Below, piece after piece: positions 1-8,017 of a stretch of 22,500 nt of DNA. The DNA lies in NCBI GenBank assembly GCA_018398765.1, contig JAHBMJ010003139.1, forward strand, positions 58,528-81,027, read 5' to 3'. The notes under the pieces are model-generated. The model did not search any database and was not told the DNA's origin. It saw only the letters and a list, made by a program, of their open reading frames with translations. The DNA is from Chromera velia. Its lineage: Eukaryota > Sar > Chromeraceae. Within the stretch, counting starts at the first letter, position 1. Each line of letters begins with the position of its first letter. A program made the position numbers and the translations under genes.

Positions 1-753
1 GAAGAATAGAACTAGAATTGGAGTTGAATATATCTTTTAATTATTCACTCAGTGTTATTGAAGTCAGTGAAGGTCGGTTCAGATCGCTTCAAGTCAATTC
101 TTCCAGAAGGTAAGTCAACTCGATTTGGGATTCAATTCTGTTACTCCGAGGTCAAGTTTTTAATCGATTCTTTCTTTTCTTTTTTTTCAAAGTTGCATTT
201 TATGCTTGTTTCCTGCAAAGGTTGCCAATTGTGAAAGTGTATCAATTGTGTAAGTGTATCATGTTTGACAGACTTTCATTTTTGAAAGTGTATCAAGTTT
301 GACATACTTTGCCTTAACCGATACAGAACCGATTAATCGGCTTTGTATCGGTGTATCATCAGACTCATTGCTTGACCTTCTATCAATCTATTTTCCGTCT
401 TTCTTATTAACTCTATTGCTTTTTTTTTACTCAAGCTTTTTAACCTTATTTCTTTTATCAGCTTTCTGATATCGTCTGACTTATTTCTTTTATACCGAGT
501 GTTTAATTCATTTCCATCCATTCTCTACCAATCTTCCATCAAGGTAAACACCCTTTACTGTATATCAGCCCTATAAGACCTTGACTCTTACATTCCGATT
601 GATCTTTCTCCATGACTTCTTAATCTATCATTCCTGTTATTCAATTTAATAACTAAATATTTACTAATAAAATAAGACTAGTCTATATCGTTCTTACTAG
701 CCTTTGATCTAAAAACCTAACTTCATTCTATTGTCTATAACTTTAACAGAACA
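1..753 (-). repeat. 3' LTR of the chromovirus (truncated by window start)
   Basis: Aligns end to end with 12581-13335 at an offset of about 12580. Hand comparison gives 18 substitutions, all transitions, and two single-base indels in 753 positions. In element orientation it starts TGTTCTGTT at 753 and runs off the window before reaching its ...GAACA end. A TATAAAAG box lies on the minus strand at 487-494, about 260 bases into the LTR, a sensible place for the U3 promoter. Confidence 0.92.
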
Positions 754-1073
754 TATCCCTCCTGCCTAAGACGGTTTTCCACAACCGTTTACAAAAAAAA
801 AATGTCTATAAATTCTGTTGGTGTTTACTACAAATTGTGTTGACATTTTAATGCTTTGCTGGCTAAATATTTACTAATAAAATAAGACTAGTCTATATCG
901 TTCTTACTAGCCTTTGATCTAAAAACCTAACTTCATTCTATTGTCTATAACTTTAACAGAACATATCCCTCCTGCCTAAGACGGTTTTCCACAACCGTTT
1001 ACTTTTTTTTTTTTTACTATAAATTCTGTTGGTGTTTACTACAAATTGTGTTGACATTTTAATGCTTTGCTGG
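653..1073. repeat. Tandem duplication (2 x about 210 bp) spanning LTR end and PPT
   Basis: Copy 1 is 653-862 and copy 2 is 863-1073. Each contains the first 101 bases of the LTR, the PPT and about 109 bases of internal sequence. The copies look identical except at one homopolymer: a run of 10 A in copy 1 (793-802) is replaced by a run of 13 T in copy 2. The duplication shares the left-LTR variants, so it happened after the two LTRs had diverged. Confidence 0.9.
754..767 (-). other. Polypurine tract next to the 3' LTR
   Basis: On the minus strand a purine-rich run (AGGCAGGAGGGATA) immediately precedes the TGTTCTGTT start of the 3' LTR. This is where plus-strand DNA priming is expected. The same PPT-LTR junction sequence recurs at about 951-976 and 1181-1202. 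Confidence 0.65.
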
Positions 1074-1437
1074 GGAAGATCTGCGAAAATCTGACAGCAA
1101 ACCATAACTTCTTTCAATTAACAGAACAGTGAATCCCCTTCTAGCACCCTAAGGCTCCTTCCAACAAATCGCGACTCTTCTTTTAACAGAACATATCCCT
1201 CCCTGTTGCTGCCTCCTTTCCAAACTCAAGGGAGGCACCTCATACAAAAAATTATGAAAAGATCTCTATTTTTTCTTTTCTCCTTTCCTTCTTTCCTGAC
1301 GATTTTTTTTTTTTTAATGCATACCCTCAAATGCAAAGTTTTCTCTTCATCATAACCCTTCATTTGATCAACAAGGCCTTCCTTCTGAACAACAAAATGT
1401 ATGACAATCAACCTTCTCTTTCCTTCTACATTTTTCT
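1074..1437 (-). other. Element 3' untranslated region, no gene seen
   Basis: Lies between the downstream TGA of the accessory frame (1438-1440) and the duplicated PPT region. It has pyrimidine-rich runs on the plus strand and a third copy of the TTAACAGAACATATCCCTCC junction motif at about 1183-1202. I see no convincing coding region or RNA gene. Confidence 0.5.
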
Positions 1438-1629
1438 TCACACAGACTCAGAGTGAGTAAGATTAATCATATCCACCCCATTGTTCTCACAGTTGACTTC
1501 TCTGAGAATAACACAATCCGACTGTGTGTCAGAATCTCTAGAGTCTGTGGGTGCCACCTGACCCATGTCCTCTTGTTGAGCTTCTCTCTGGGAGCTGCCG
1601 GGAATCAACGTTGGGCTGAACCTTGGAAC
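1438..1629 (-). other. In-frame extension of ORF3 beyond its TAG
   Basis: Reading past the TAG at 1632-1630 gives about 63 more sense codons in frame, polar in composition like the upstream tail (VPRFSPTLIPGSS... to ...NLTHSESV), before TGA at 1440-1438. CAG to TAG would be a single C-to-T change of the type seen throughout this element. Leaky readthrough is the alternative. Confidence 0.5.
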
Positions 1630-3252
1630 CTAGTCTCCGGCTGCAGGTGAAGGCATCATACCCAGTGTCTGCTGCTCATATTCTCCAAAAGGAGGGTCAA
1701 TCGACGGAAGTCCGGGGCTGAGAGGTCTGGGGCTTGAAGTTCGTGACATGGGACTGTGAAATCTGTGGCAAAACTGACTGGGACTGTGGGACATTGGGCT
1801 GTGGGGCCTTGAGCCGAAGGGAAAGGGGCTGTGGAACCTTCCTAGACTATCAGGTGGGAAGGGAAGAGGACTAAGCCTCAATATGTCTTGTCTGTCATTC
1901 CTGTTGTTCTGTGGTGAAAGGGGGAACGACTCAGTTAGGTAGGATGCACCTTGGACTGCTGCCTCTATCCGTTCATCCTCTTCATCACTTGCAAGCGGAA
2001 AGGTGGGAGAGTGAAAAAACCAATTTGGCAGTTGTCTGTCGGTCTGTTCCAATGAAGCAGCACCCATGATGTTGTTGTATGCAGGTCCGCTGAGAAAATC
2101 TGCTGCCTCTCCCATGCATTGTCTTTTCCTGCTGGACGAGCTAGGATGAGTGTCTGTCCCATCGGTAAAAGGCATTCCGTCAATCCTGGGTTCTTTTTGT
2201 CCTCTTGGGGAATTGTTAATGGACTGCAGTGGATCTGAAATCGGGAAGGCCGGTGGCAGCCGTTCGAATGGATACTCCATGTTCGGAAGGGTTCCATTCC
2301 GAATATTCGCTACCATTATTTTATGGACTGGAAACCCGTATCTTCCATTATCTACTTGGAAGAGCTCTGCGGGCGAAAATGCTGCTAACCGGATTGACGT
2401 TCCTTGTTTGAAAGGACCTTGCCACACATGCAGCCCTTGCATACATGCGTCTTCGTATGTTAATTCTGGAATTATTAAAAACTCCCTCGAGGTGAAAGTG
2501 CTGTGCCATCCTTCTTCTAACGGGACAAAAAAAGGATCTATGTATGCCGCATGAGCAGTCGCAAGATTCCATGCTGCTATTGGATATTTTACATTGGAGT
2601 CTGGGTTCCAAGGTTGTAGGATTACTCTCATAATTTTCACTGCGCCAATGCCAAAGTATTTGGTGATTCCTGCCATAGACTCTAAGAATCCAATTGTCTT
2701 AACGACCCCTCTCCCCAAATTAATCTCATACTCCGTCCACATTCGTTTCTTTTTGTATTCCTCATGATATCTGCGGAAGTCTTTCTCGTGGCGGAGGCGA
2801 CAATTCCTAATTGCTTTGAACGTGGCATCCCATGATTCCGGACAGGCCACTGCCATAATAGAGAATGTGAGAGCCAGCACAGCGATATCGTTCATCCAGG
2901 AGTGGTAGAGCAGGATGGCTGCTCCTGGGAGACCCGCTTCCCTGATCAGCATTCTCATCGTCAGGGCGAAAACCTTCGTGGCAAATTTCCACCACTGCGC
3001 CATATGTAACCCTGCAGGACCATGGGCTGTCCCGATTGGGATGCCATGGTTTTTATAGGCCTCAAATCTCTGATGTAACTCCGCCCTTTGATCTAGTATG
3101 AAGTTGTAGGTGTCTTCACCCAGTCCTTTGCGTATCTCTTGTCTGCTAGCCTGTTTGGCTTGGTCTATAGATCTCCGTGCGTAGCTTGAGAGAGACTCTG
3201 TCGGGGGCCGTGGAGCAGAGCTGGGAGAAGTTTCCGTATTCTTGTCTTCCAT
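1630..3252 (-). CDS. Accessory ORF3 of the retrotransposon, 540 codons, unknown function
   Basis: It starts at a real ATG (3252) and is uninterrupted for 540 codons to a TAG at 1632-1630. It lies downstream of pol on the same strand, where env or accessory genes sit in other LTR elements. Residues about 1-60 are polar with a charged helix. Residues about 80-140 hold a hydrophobic stretch (LLYHSWMNDIAVLALTF, then SIMAVAC) that could be membrane-associated or a buried helix. Residues about 145-335 are globular-looking, aromatic-rich. Residues about 345-540 are disordered, Ser/Pro-rich, with repeated RFHSP-like and RPHSP-like motifs. No signal peptide or known family is recognisable. After the TAG the same frame stays open to a TGA at 1440-1438, so the original protein was probably about 604 residues. 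It is far better preserved than pol beside it. Env-like, capsid-like or captured host protein are all possible. Confidence 0.75.
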   Translation of the reverse strand: MEDKNTETSPSSAPRPPTESLSSYARRSIDQAKQASRQEIRKGLGEDTYNFILDQRAELHQRFEAYKNHGIPIGTAHGPAGLHMAQWWKFATKVFALTMRMLIREAGLPGAAILLYHSWMNDIAVLALTFSIMAVACPESWDATFKAIRNCRLRHEKDFRRYHEEYKKKRMWTEYEINLGRGVVKTIGFLESMAGITKYFGIGAVKIMRVILQPWNPDSNVKYPIAAWNLATAHAAYIDPFFVPLEEGWHSTFTSREFLIIPELTYEDACMQGLHVWQGPFKQGTSIRLAAFSPAELFQVDNGRYGFPVHKIMVANIRNGTLPNMEYPFERLPPAFPISDPLQSINNSPRGQKEPRIDGMPFTDGTDTHPSSSSRKRQCMGEAADFLSGPAYNNIMGAASLEQTDRQLPNWFFHSPTFPLASDEEDERIEAAVQGASYLTESFPLSPQNNRNDRQDILRLSPLPFPPDSLGRFHSPFPFGSRPHSPMSHSPSQFCHRFHSPMSRTSSPRPLSPGLPSIDPPFGEYEQQTLGMMPSPAAGD

Positions 3253-3502
3253 TCTCTCGATGCCTTTGTACAGCTGAACAACTGTTGTTTCAGAAACTTA
3301 AAGGGAAGGCTAAGAGAGAAGAATTAATACAGATGAGAATCTGAAAGGGGAAGGTGTTCGCAACTTTGAGAATGATAGGTGTGAGGGTATGGAATACAGA
3401 GGATGGTGCTTGTGTTCTTGAACTTGACAATCATTTACTGAGTTGATAGTTGCGCAACACCATACATCTGTCAAAGTATATTCAATTTCGAACCTTTTCA
3501 AA

Positions 3503-3517
3503 TTTGACAGACTTTCA
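3503..3517 (-). promoter_or_regulatory. LTR-like 15-mer upstream of ORF3
   Basis: TTTGACAGACTTTCA here is identical to the LTR at 264-278. It sits in a stretch (3470-3535) of related TTTGACA/ACTTTGC motifs like those in the LTR. It is 250 bases upstream of the ORF3 ATG in transcript sense. It may be a copied promoter or enhancer fragment; function is inference. Confidence 0.3.
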
Positions 3518-3624
3518 AATTTGTTAGACTTTGCATAATTTGTCTACCGGGGACGCGGCTTCATGCATGCAGATTTGTTTTCCGGGGCCGCGTCGAGCCT
3601 GCCTCAAAAACGATGAAAAAACAT

Positions 3625-3656
3625 GCATGTATATATATATATATATATATACATGT
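3625..3656. repeat. (TA)n microsatellite with palindromic CATGTA/TACATG borders
   Basis: About 22 bases of alternating TA at 3630-3651 are bounded by CATG(TA)n and (TA)nCATG, making a perfect self-complementary block. It lies in the spacer upstream of ORF3. The adjacent 3547-3596 stretch is unusually GC-rich, with two CCGGGG(A/C)CGCG motifs. Confidence 0.85.
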
Positions 3657-3709
3657 AAAGATCCGTCTATCTTTTAAGAGGGAACTGACCTTAATGATCA
3701 ATAGTACAG

Positions 3710-3934
3710 CTAACTTGAATCACTTCTTCTTATGATGTCACTCCTTGATAAGTTTTTCACTTACTTGAGGTCATCTCTCGAGTCTTCTCCTTGAGTATGG
3801 TTTGAGCGAAAAGAATGTTTATCTCCGTATAGTTCCCTGGGACTGCGTTTACTACGATCTGTATATATACAATCGATCTCTTTACTTGAATCTAGAAGTA
3901 TGAGTCTCACTTGCCCTAAGCATTGCTTTGTATG
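3710..3934 (-). pseudogene. Degenerate coding segment between pol and ORF3 (part 3)
   Basis: The minus frame is open from 3934 to a TAA at 3763-3761 (57 residues containing VRLILLDSSKEIDCIY and a charged tail). It continues in frame after that stop for 16 more codons to TAG at 3712-3710. Composition looks protein-like, but it has no usable ATG and no recognised domain. It may be the distal part of the same decayed ORF as the segments at 4198-4669. Confidence 0.35.
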
Positions 3935-4197
3935 TCACGTTGGGTGGCCAGCCCTCCGCATCCAAACAAGGCTTATGACGCTTGGAGAAACAAGCTGACC
4001 GCTATCCCGGTGTTTGGCCCGAGTCTGAAGGTTGGTTTGTGTTTCTCTATTCTTTTATCTTCCTCTATGTTTCCAAGTTTGTGACGTCGCCCATGTGCCT
4101 CTCATTCATACATCGTGCATATATTTCCAGCGCTGTGGGCTTGCAATCATATCGCTTCCTGCCCGGTGAGGGGCTATATCAGAGCCCACGACGCAAT

Positions 4198-4455
4198 TTA
4201 TGCTCCTGCCTCCACCTCTCTCACCATGCTGATTTTTGCCATGCCCCTAACAAGGCTCCTGACCTTTATACAGAGAGGTTGATCGTATAATCTTTCATGA
4301 ATTTGATCCGAATACTCATAGTCTCTCCGGACTATATAATGTACAGACTGTATGGGTCTTTGAATTTTATTAATTACTTTATGGTTCATTACGAATGAGT
4401 CAATCATTCCATGCAGGTCTCTAATCCCCTTGACGCCGGTACCTCTCTCTGTTAG
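4198..4455 (-). pseudogene. Degenerate coding segment between pol and ORF3 (part 2)
   Basis: Frame open from 4455 to TAA at 4198, 85 codons, charged and protein-like (GVKGIRDLHGMIDSFVMNHK at its start). After the TAA the frame continues about 7 codons to TAG and then 8 codons to TGA. It overlaps the end of the next ORF (4421-4669) in another frame and reads like its continuation, which suggests one frameshifted gene. No family recognised. Confidence 0.4.
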
Positions 4456-4669
4456 TTACTTCTTGCCTCTGTCTGATGGTCTCCTGGAACCGGGGCAATA
4501 TCTCATTTCTAACGACACGTAGCCTGCGAAATGAGTAAGAAGAAGGAACGAAGCATTCCACTTGTCCTTCTACATGGCAAAGGGCCTTCCAGCTACGATG
4601 CCCGGGCATTTCTGGCCTCACCAGCTCCAGGATCCCAGTTGCACCTCTCTTGCATGCATAATCAATCAT
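4421..4669 (-). pseudogene. Degenerate coding segment between pol and ORF3 (part 1)
   Basis: It starts at an ATG (4669) and runs 82 codons to a TAG at 4423-4421. The product is Arg-rich with three cysteines (MIDYACKRGATGILELV at the start) and a basic helical end (EILPRFQETIRQRQEVTNRE). Upstream, open stretches such as KVEEALFESKIIQRKH lie in the same frame between stops. Same strand as gag-pol. This looks like the remnant of a second accessory gene between pol and ORF3; function unknown. Confidence 0.42.
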
Positions 4670-5226
4670 TCATCTTGCTCTCTTTCATATCTGCCTCCCT
4701 ATTGTCAGAAGATGCTTTCTTTGAATTATTTTAGACTCAAACAACGCTTCCTCTACCTTTTATTCTTCTCTTATCAAGTTTGCCCTCAATCATTCCCAAG
4801 GCAGTCTCTTTTCTTCCACAACGATGTCTTCTTCATCCAAATTTTCATGCAGGAGCCAGTCTTCCATTCCATGCAATAACCATGCATGGTTCCTTCCTAC
4901 ATAAAGGTCAGTCTCCCTTCGTCTCCCTTTCCATTTATACAATCCACAATTCTTTTTCTCAGTTCTCTATGCAGATATCCGTCTCCCTTTCTATCCATAC
5001 AACCATATTTCTTCTTTCTATCCATCTTTTCATGCGGAGGTCAACTTCTTTCTTCCATTCATACAATCACAATTCCGCCTTTCATCCTTTATGCAGAATT
5101 GATTCTTCTCCTTCCGTTTGTGCAACTATAGTTCCTCCTTTTCTCTCATCATACAGAAGCCAGTTTCTCCTTTCACTCAGATGGTGTTCTCTTCCCCACT
5201 CACGTGTGCAACGGCATCTCGCGGTG
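4670..5226 (-). other. Pyrimidine/purine-strand-biased spacer after the pol gene
   Basis: The plus strand is strongly C/T-rich with repeated TCTCCCTTTC..CATACAA-like words. These resemble divergent, degraded copies of the 59-bp unit that follows. Plus-strand open frames here are products of the base bias. I see no convincing gene apart from short coding-like scraps near 4670-4760 on the minus strand. Confidence 0.45.
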
Positions 5227-5515
5227 TCTCGTCTCTTCTTTCATTCAGGCAACGTTCTCTCTTTCCATTCATATGTGCGATGACGTCTCGTCTCTTCTTT
5301 CATTCAGTCAGCGCTCTCTCTTTCCATTCACATATGCGATGATGTCTCGTCTCTTCTTTCATTCAGTCAGCGCTATCTTTTTCCATTCACATGTGCGATA
5401 ATGTCTCGTCTCTTCTTTCATTTAGTCAGCGCTCTCTCTTTCCATTCACATATGCGACGATGCCTCGTCTCTTCTTTCATTCAGTCAGCGCTCTCTCTCT
5501 TCACTCTTCTCCCCG
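5227..5515 (-). repeat. 59-bp tandem repeat array, about five copies
   Basis: Units begin at 5227, 5286, 5345, 5404 and 5463 with an exact 59-bp period (plus strand TCTCGTCTCTTCTTTCATTC...GCGATGATG). Copies differ at a few sites. The array starts six bases after the pol stop (5523-5521) in transcript sense and is GA-rich in the RNA. Since 59 is not a multiple of three, it is not a coding repeat. Confidence 0.93.
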
Positions 5516-5520
5516 CCCCA

Positions 5521-6537
5521 TTATTGTCCCTCGATTTTCCTCAGGTATTCTTCAACCAATTTGGGACACTAGAGGTCATCTTCTATCTCCTAGGTGAGTT
5601 CTTCGTATCCTTTCCATTTGAATAGATATTCAAATTTGTCTCCTTTCTTCCTTCTACCACAAATTTTTTTTACTTTGTAATCTCTTCGACTGTCTCTGTC
5701 CGCACTGTTTGTCTTTGTTTTCTTCTTTTGAACGGCTGAGTCCGTTTGGTGTCGTTTCCGCGAAGTTTGTTTCATTTCCGTTTCCTCCCTCGCTTCTTCT
5801 ACCTCAGGCATTTCCTCATCATCCGCAACTTCCACCACTTCTTCTGGTTCTTCATCGATTTCTTCGTACGTCACTTCCATCATGTCGCTTTCATTCAAAT
5901 TTCGTGAAAGGAAGGGTTTGATTCTTCTTCTATTGACTGTCATCGTTTGCTGTGCCCCCGGTTTACGTAAAACGAAAGTTCCATTGGGTAAACAAGCATT
6001 GATCAAGTAAGGCCCCTCAAATAAGTCATTCAATCCTTTTCTGATCCTCTTGTCTTTCCTTGTTCCCTTTTCTAACCAAACGTAATCGCCTTTCTTATAA
6101 ATCCTTAGTTTGGAAGGATCGTTTTTGAGTTTTCTTCTCATTCTTTGTTCTGCTACTGTTTGGAAAAGTTGTATTCTTTCTTTGTTCTCTTTTCTGACAT
6201 CCTTCAAAATCTCTACGTAATCTTGCAGAAGGAATTTCTCATCAACAGATAAATCTGCCAACAAACGCGATGGATTGTTGGGTTCTTTACCGAAGATGAT
6301 CTGGTAGGGGCTCATTCCAATACTCGTTTGATACGTACTGTTATGTGTGAAAGCGGCAAAGGCACAATACGCACTCCAGTCACTCCTTGATTTGGTTATA
6401 TATTTTGCCATTGAGTTCTTTATGTCTGCATTGATTCTCTCGATTCTTCCTTGTGTTTCTGGAGAATATGCTGTCGCTAGAACTCTGTCTGATCCGATTA
6501 AATGACAGATACTTTGAACACCAGATCTAAAAGATTT
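5521..6537 (-). CDS. Integrase core end, GPY/F module and chromodomain
   Basis: From the frameshift the frame encodes the end of the core with the catalytic Glu in TQGRIERINADIK, then a basic region, the GPY/F module (FEGPYLINACLPNGTFVLRKP around 5960-6030), a Glu-rich linker, a KKKTKT nuclear-signal-like stretch, and a chromodomain (YKVKKICGRRKKGDKFEYLF, then WKGYEELT). A TAG at 5592-5590 replaces the conserved Trp of the chromodomain aromatic cage. A second TAG follows at 5571-5569, then CPKLVEEYL and the true TAA at 5523-5521. Chromodomains tether chromovirus integrases to modified histones. Confidence 0.93.
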
Positions 6538-7136
6538 GCCCCCCTGTCTGACTGCAGGCGCACTGGTATACCATAATGATAAATTAGATTCTGTACAAGT
6601 GCTGTTGCGATTGTATCTGCTTTTTGATTTTTCAGTGGAATCAATTCTGCGTACCTAGATGCGAGACAGAGTACAACCAAAATATATTTGTATCCCTCTT
6701 TTGTCACCGGAAGGGGACCCACAATATCAAAACTGAAGCTTTCCAGCGGCGCATCTCGAATGATCTGTGGTTTGTACTGTGCTTTCTCTAAATTCCTTCT
6801 CCTCATCTGGCATTTTCTGCAGGTACGAACAAACTGTTGCACGTCCGAATACATACTCGGCCAAAAATACTTCTCGGACAACGCCCTGACCACCTTGTGC
6901 GTCCCCATGTGTCCCGCTAAAACGTATGAATGTGAATTCTATAAGAGTGCTTCTCTCATTTGTTTTGGTACTGCTAAAAGAAAATGCATGCCTGAGCGGT
7001 GTCCATTGGCAGGGGGGAGAAGACGCAGGAGTAGTCCTTGATGCATCAAATACAGAGGGGCTTAAAAGACCAAACGAATCCTTTTATAATAAGAGAGTCC
7101 TTCTGGAATTTCTTCTTTTTCCAAATATTCAATCAT
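6498..7136 (-). pseudogene. Integrase zinc-binding domain and catalytic core, first part
   Basis: The HHCC zinc domain is seen as SHSYVLAGH and CRKCQ. Catalytic Asp 1 lies in FSFDIVGPLP and Asp 2 in LQSDRG. Stops at 7064-7062 (TAA) and 6941-6939 (TAG) interrupt it. After SDRG the frame is lost in a run of six G (6539-6544); the remaining core continues in another frame. Confidence 0.9.
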
Positions 7137-7783
7137 TTATGACAATTCTGGGTCTTTTGTCTTTGTGCAAATTTTACATCTTCCACTGTGTGTGGTGACA
7201 CGATTAAAGGTGCGTCAAGAGGTTTTGGTACGTTTGATTCTGGATTTTCTTCTTTTCTTTTCTTTGTTATCGTGTATGCCGCAACCACAACTGAGTCATC
7301 TGATTCTGTGTCTGAGTCTTTTTCTTCCATTCGTTTGTAAACGAAACACCTTCTTGTAAGCGCATCTGCATCTGTATTGCTCGTTCTCTTTTTGTGGATG
7401 ACTCGATAATCGTACCCTGACAGTTTCAGACTCATTCTCATAAGACGGGGGTTAGTGTCTTTCTGTCGGTGAACCCACTGCAAAGCTGCATGATCAGTGT
7501 AAATAATGAATTCTCTCCCCCACAGCCACGGCTTAAATTTCTCAACTTCCCATATGCATGCAAGCATTTCGGTCTCACTTACGTGCCAGCATCTTTCTAT
7601 TGATGTAAGTTTTTTTGACGCATACAAAATCACATATTCACGCCCTTCATTGCCCTCTTGACACAGAATTGCAGAGATGGCAGAGTGTGAAGCGTCATAT
7701 TTCAAGATGAAGGGAACGTCCCAACGAGGATGGCCAAGCATAGGAGCTGAGGTGAGGATCTGTTTCAATCTGTCAAATGCTTC
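7133..7783 (-). CDS. RNase H domain of pol
   Basis: Open from 7783 to TGA 7135-7133. The RNase H acidic residues are visible in LKYDAS, SETEMLA, YTDHAAL and NTDADALTRR, the Ty3-type set. It degrades RNA in RNA-DNA hybrids during reverse transcription. The frame then ends at TGA, and the integrase begins in a different frame (open from ATG 7136), marking a single-base shift. Confidence 0.92.
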   Translation of the reverse strand, partial: EAFDRLKQILTSAPMLGHPRWDVPFILKYDASHSAISAILCQEGNEGREYVILYASKKLTSIERCWHVSETEMLACIWEVEKFKPWLWGREFIIYTDHAALQWVHRQKDTNPRLMRMSLKLSGYDYRVIHKKRTSNTDADALTRRCFVYKRMEEKDSDTESDDSVVVAAYTITKKRKEENPESNVPKPLDAPLIVSPHTVEDVKFAQRQKTQNCHK

Positions 7784-8017
7784 TTAGTGCGCCGTCTCCC
7801 ATTTAAAGGGTGTGTTTTTCTTTGTCAGGTCATATAATGGTGCTGCTATTGATGCATATTTCTCTACAAACTTCCTGTAGTACCCCGTTAACCCTAAAAA
7901 TCCCCTTGTCTCTTTCATAGTCTTGGGAGGAACGGCGTTTTTAATATATTCTATTTTCTCGCCTGAAGGTAAAATACCTGTGAGTGTAATTTTATGGCCC
8001 AAATATTGTATTTCCTG
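7784..8017 (-). pseudogene. RT thumb/connection segment of pol
   Basis: Same frame as the RT palm, between the TAA at 8020-8018 and the TAA at 7786-7784. It encodes IQYLGHKIT and TRGFLGLTGYYRKFVEKYA, the well-known segment linking RT to RNase H in Ty3/gypsy elements. The stop at 7784 stands where Gln fits (TAH-stop-EAFDRLKQ). Confidence 0.88.

Noticed and set aside
52..234. 60-codon ORFs in both LTRs (also 12632-12814) and a 62-codon minus ORF at 333-521
   Set aside because: Short, no ATG for the first pair, low-complexity Phe/Ser composition, inside LTR regulatory sequence.
2150..2554. Plus-strand and alternative-frame ORFs inside ORF3
   Set aside because: Shadows of the long ORF3 frame, with no independent support.
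4780..5625. Several overlapping plus-strand ORFs rich in Ser, Phe and Leu
   Set aside because: They follow from the C/T-rich tandem repeats; each frame reads the same 59-bp unit, and the real genes are on the minus strand.
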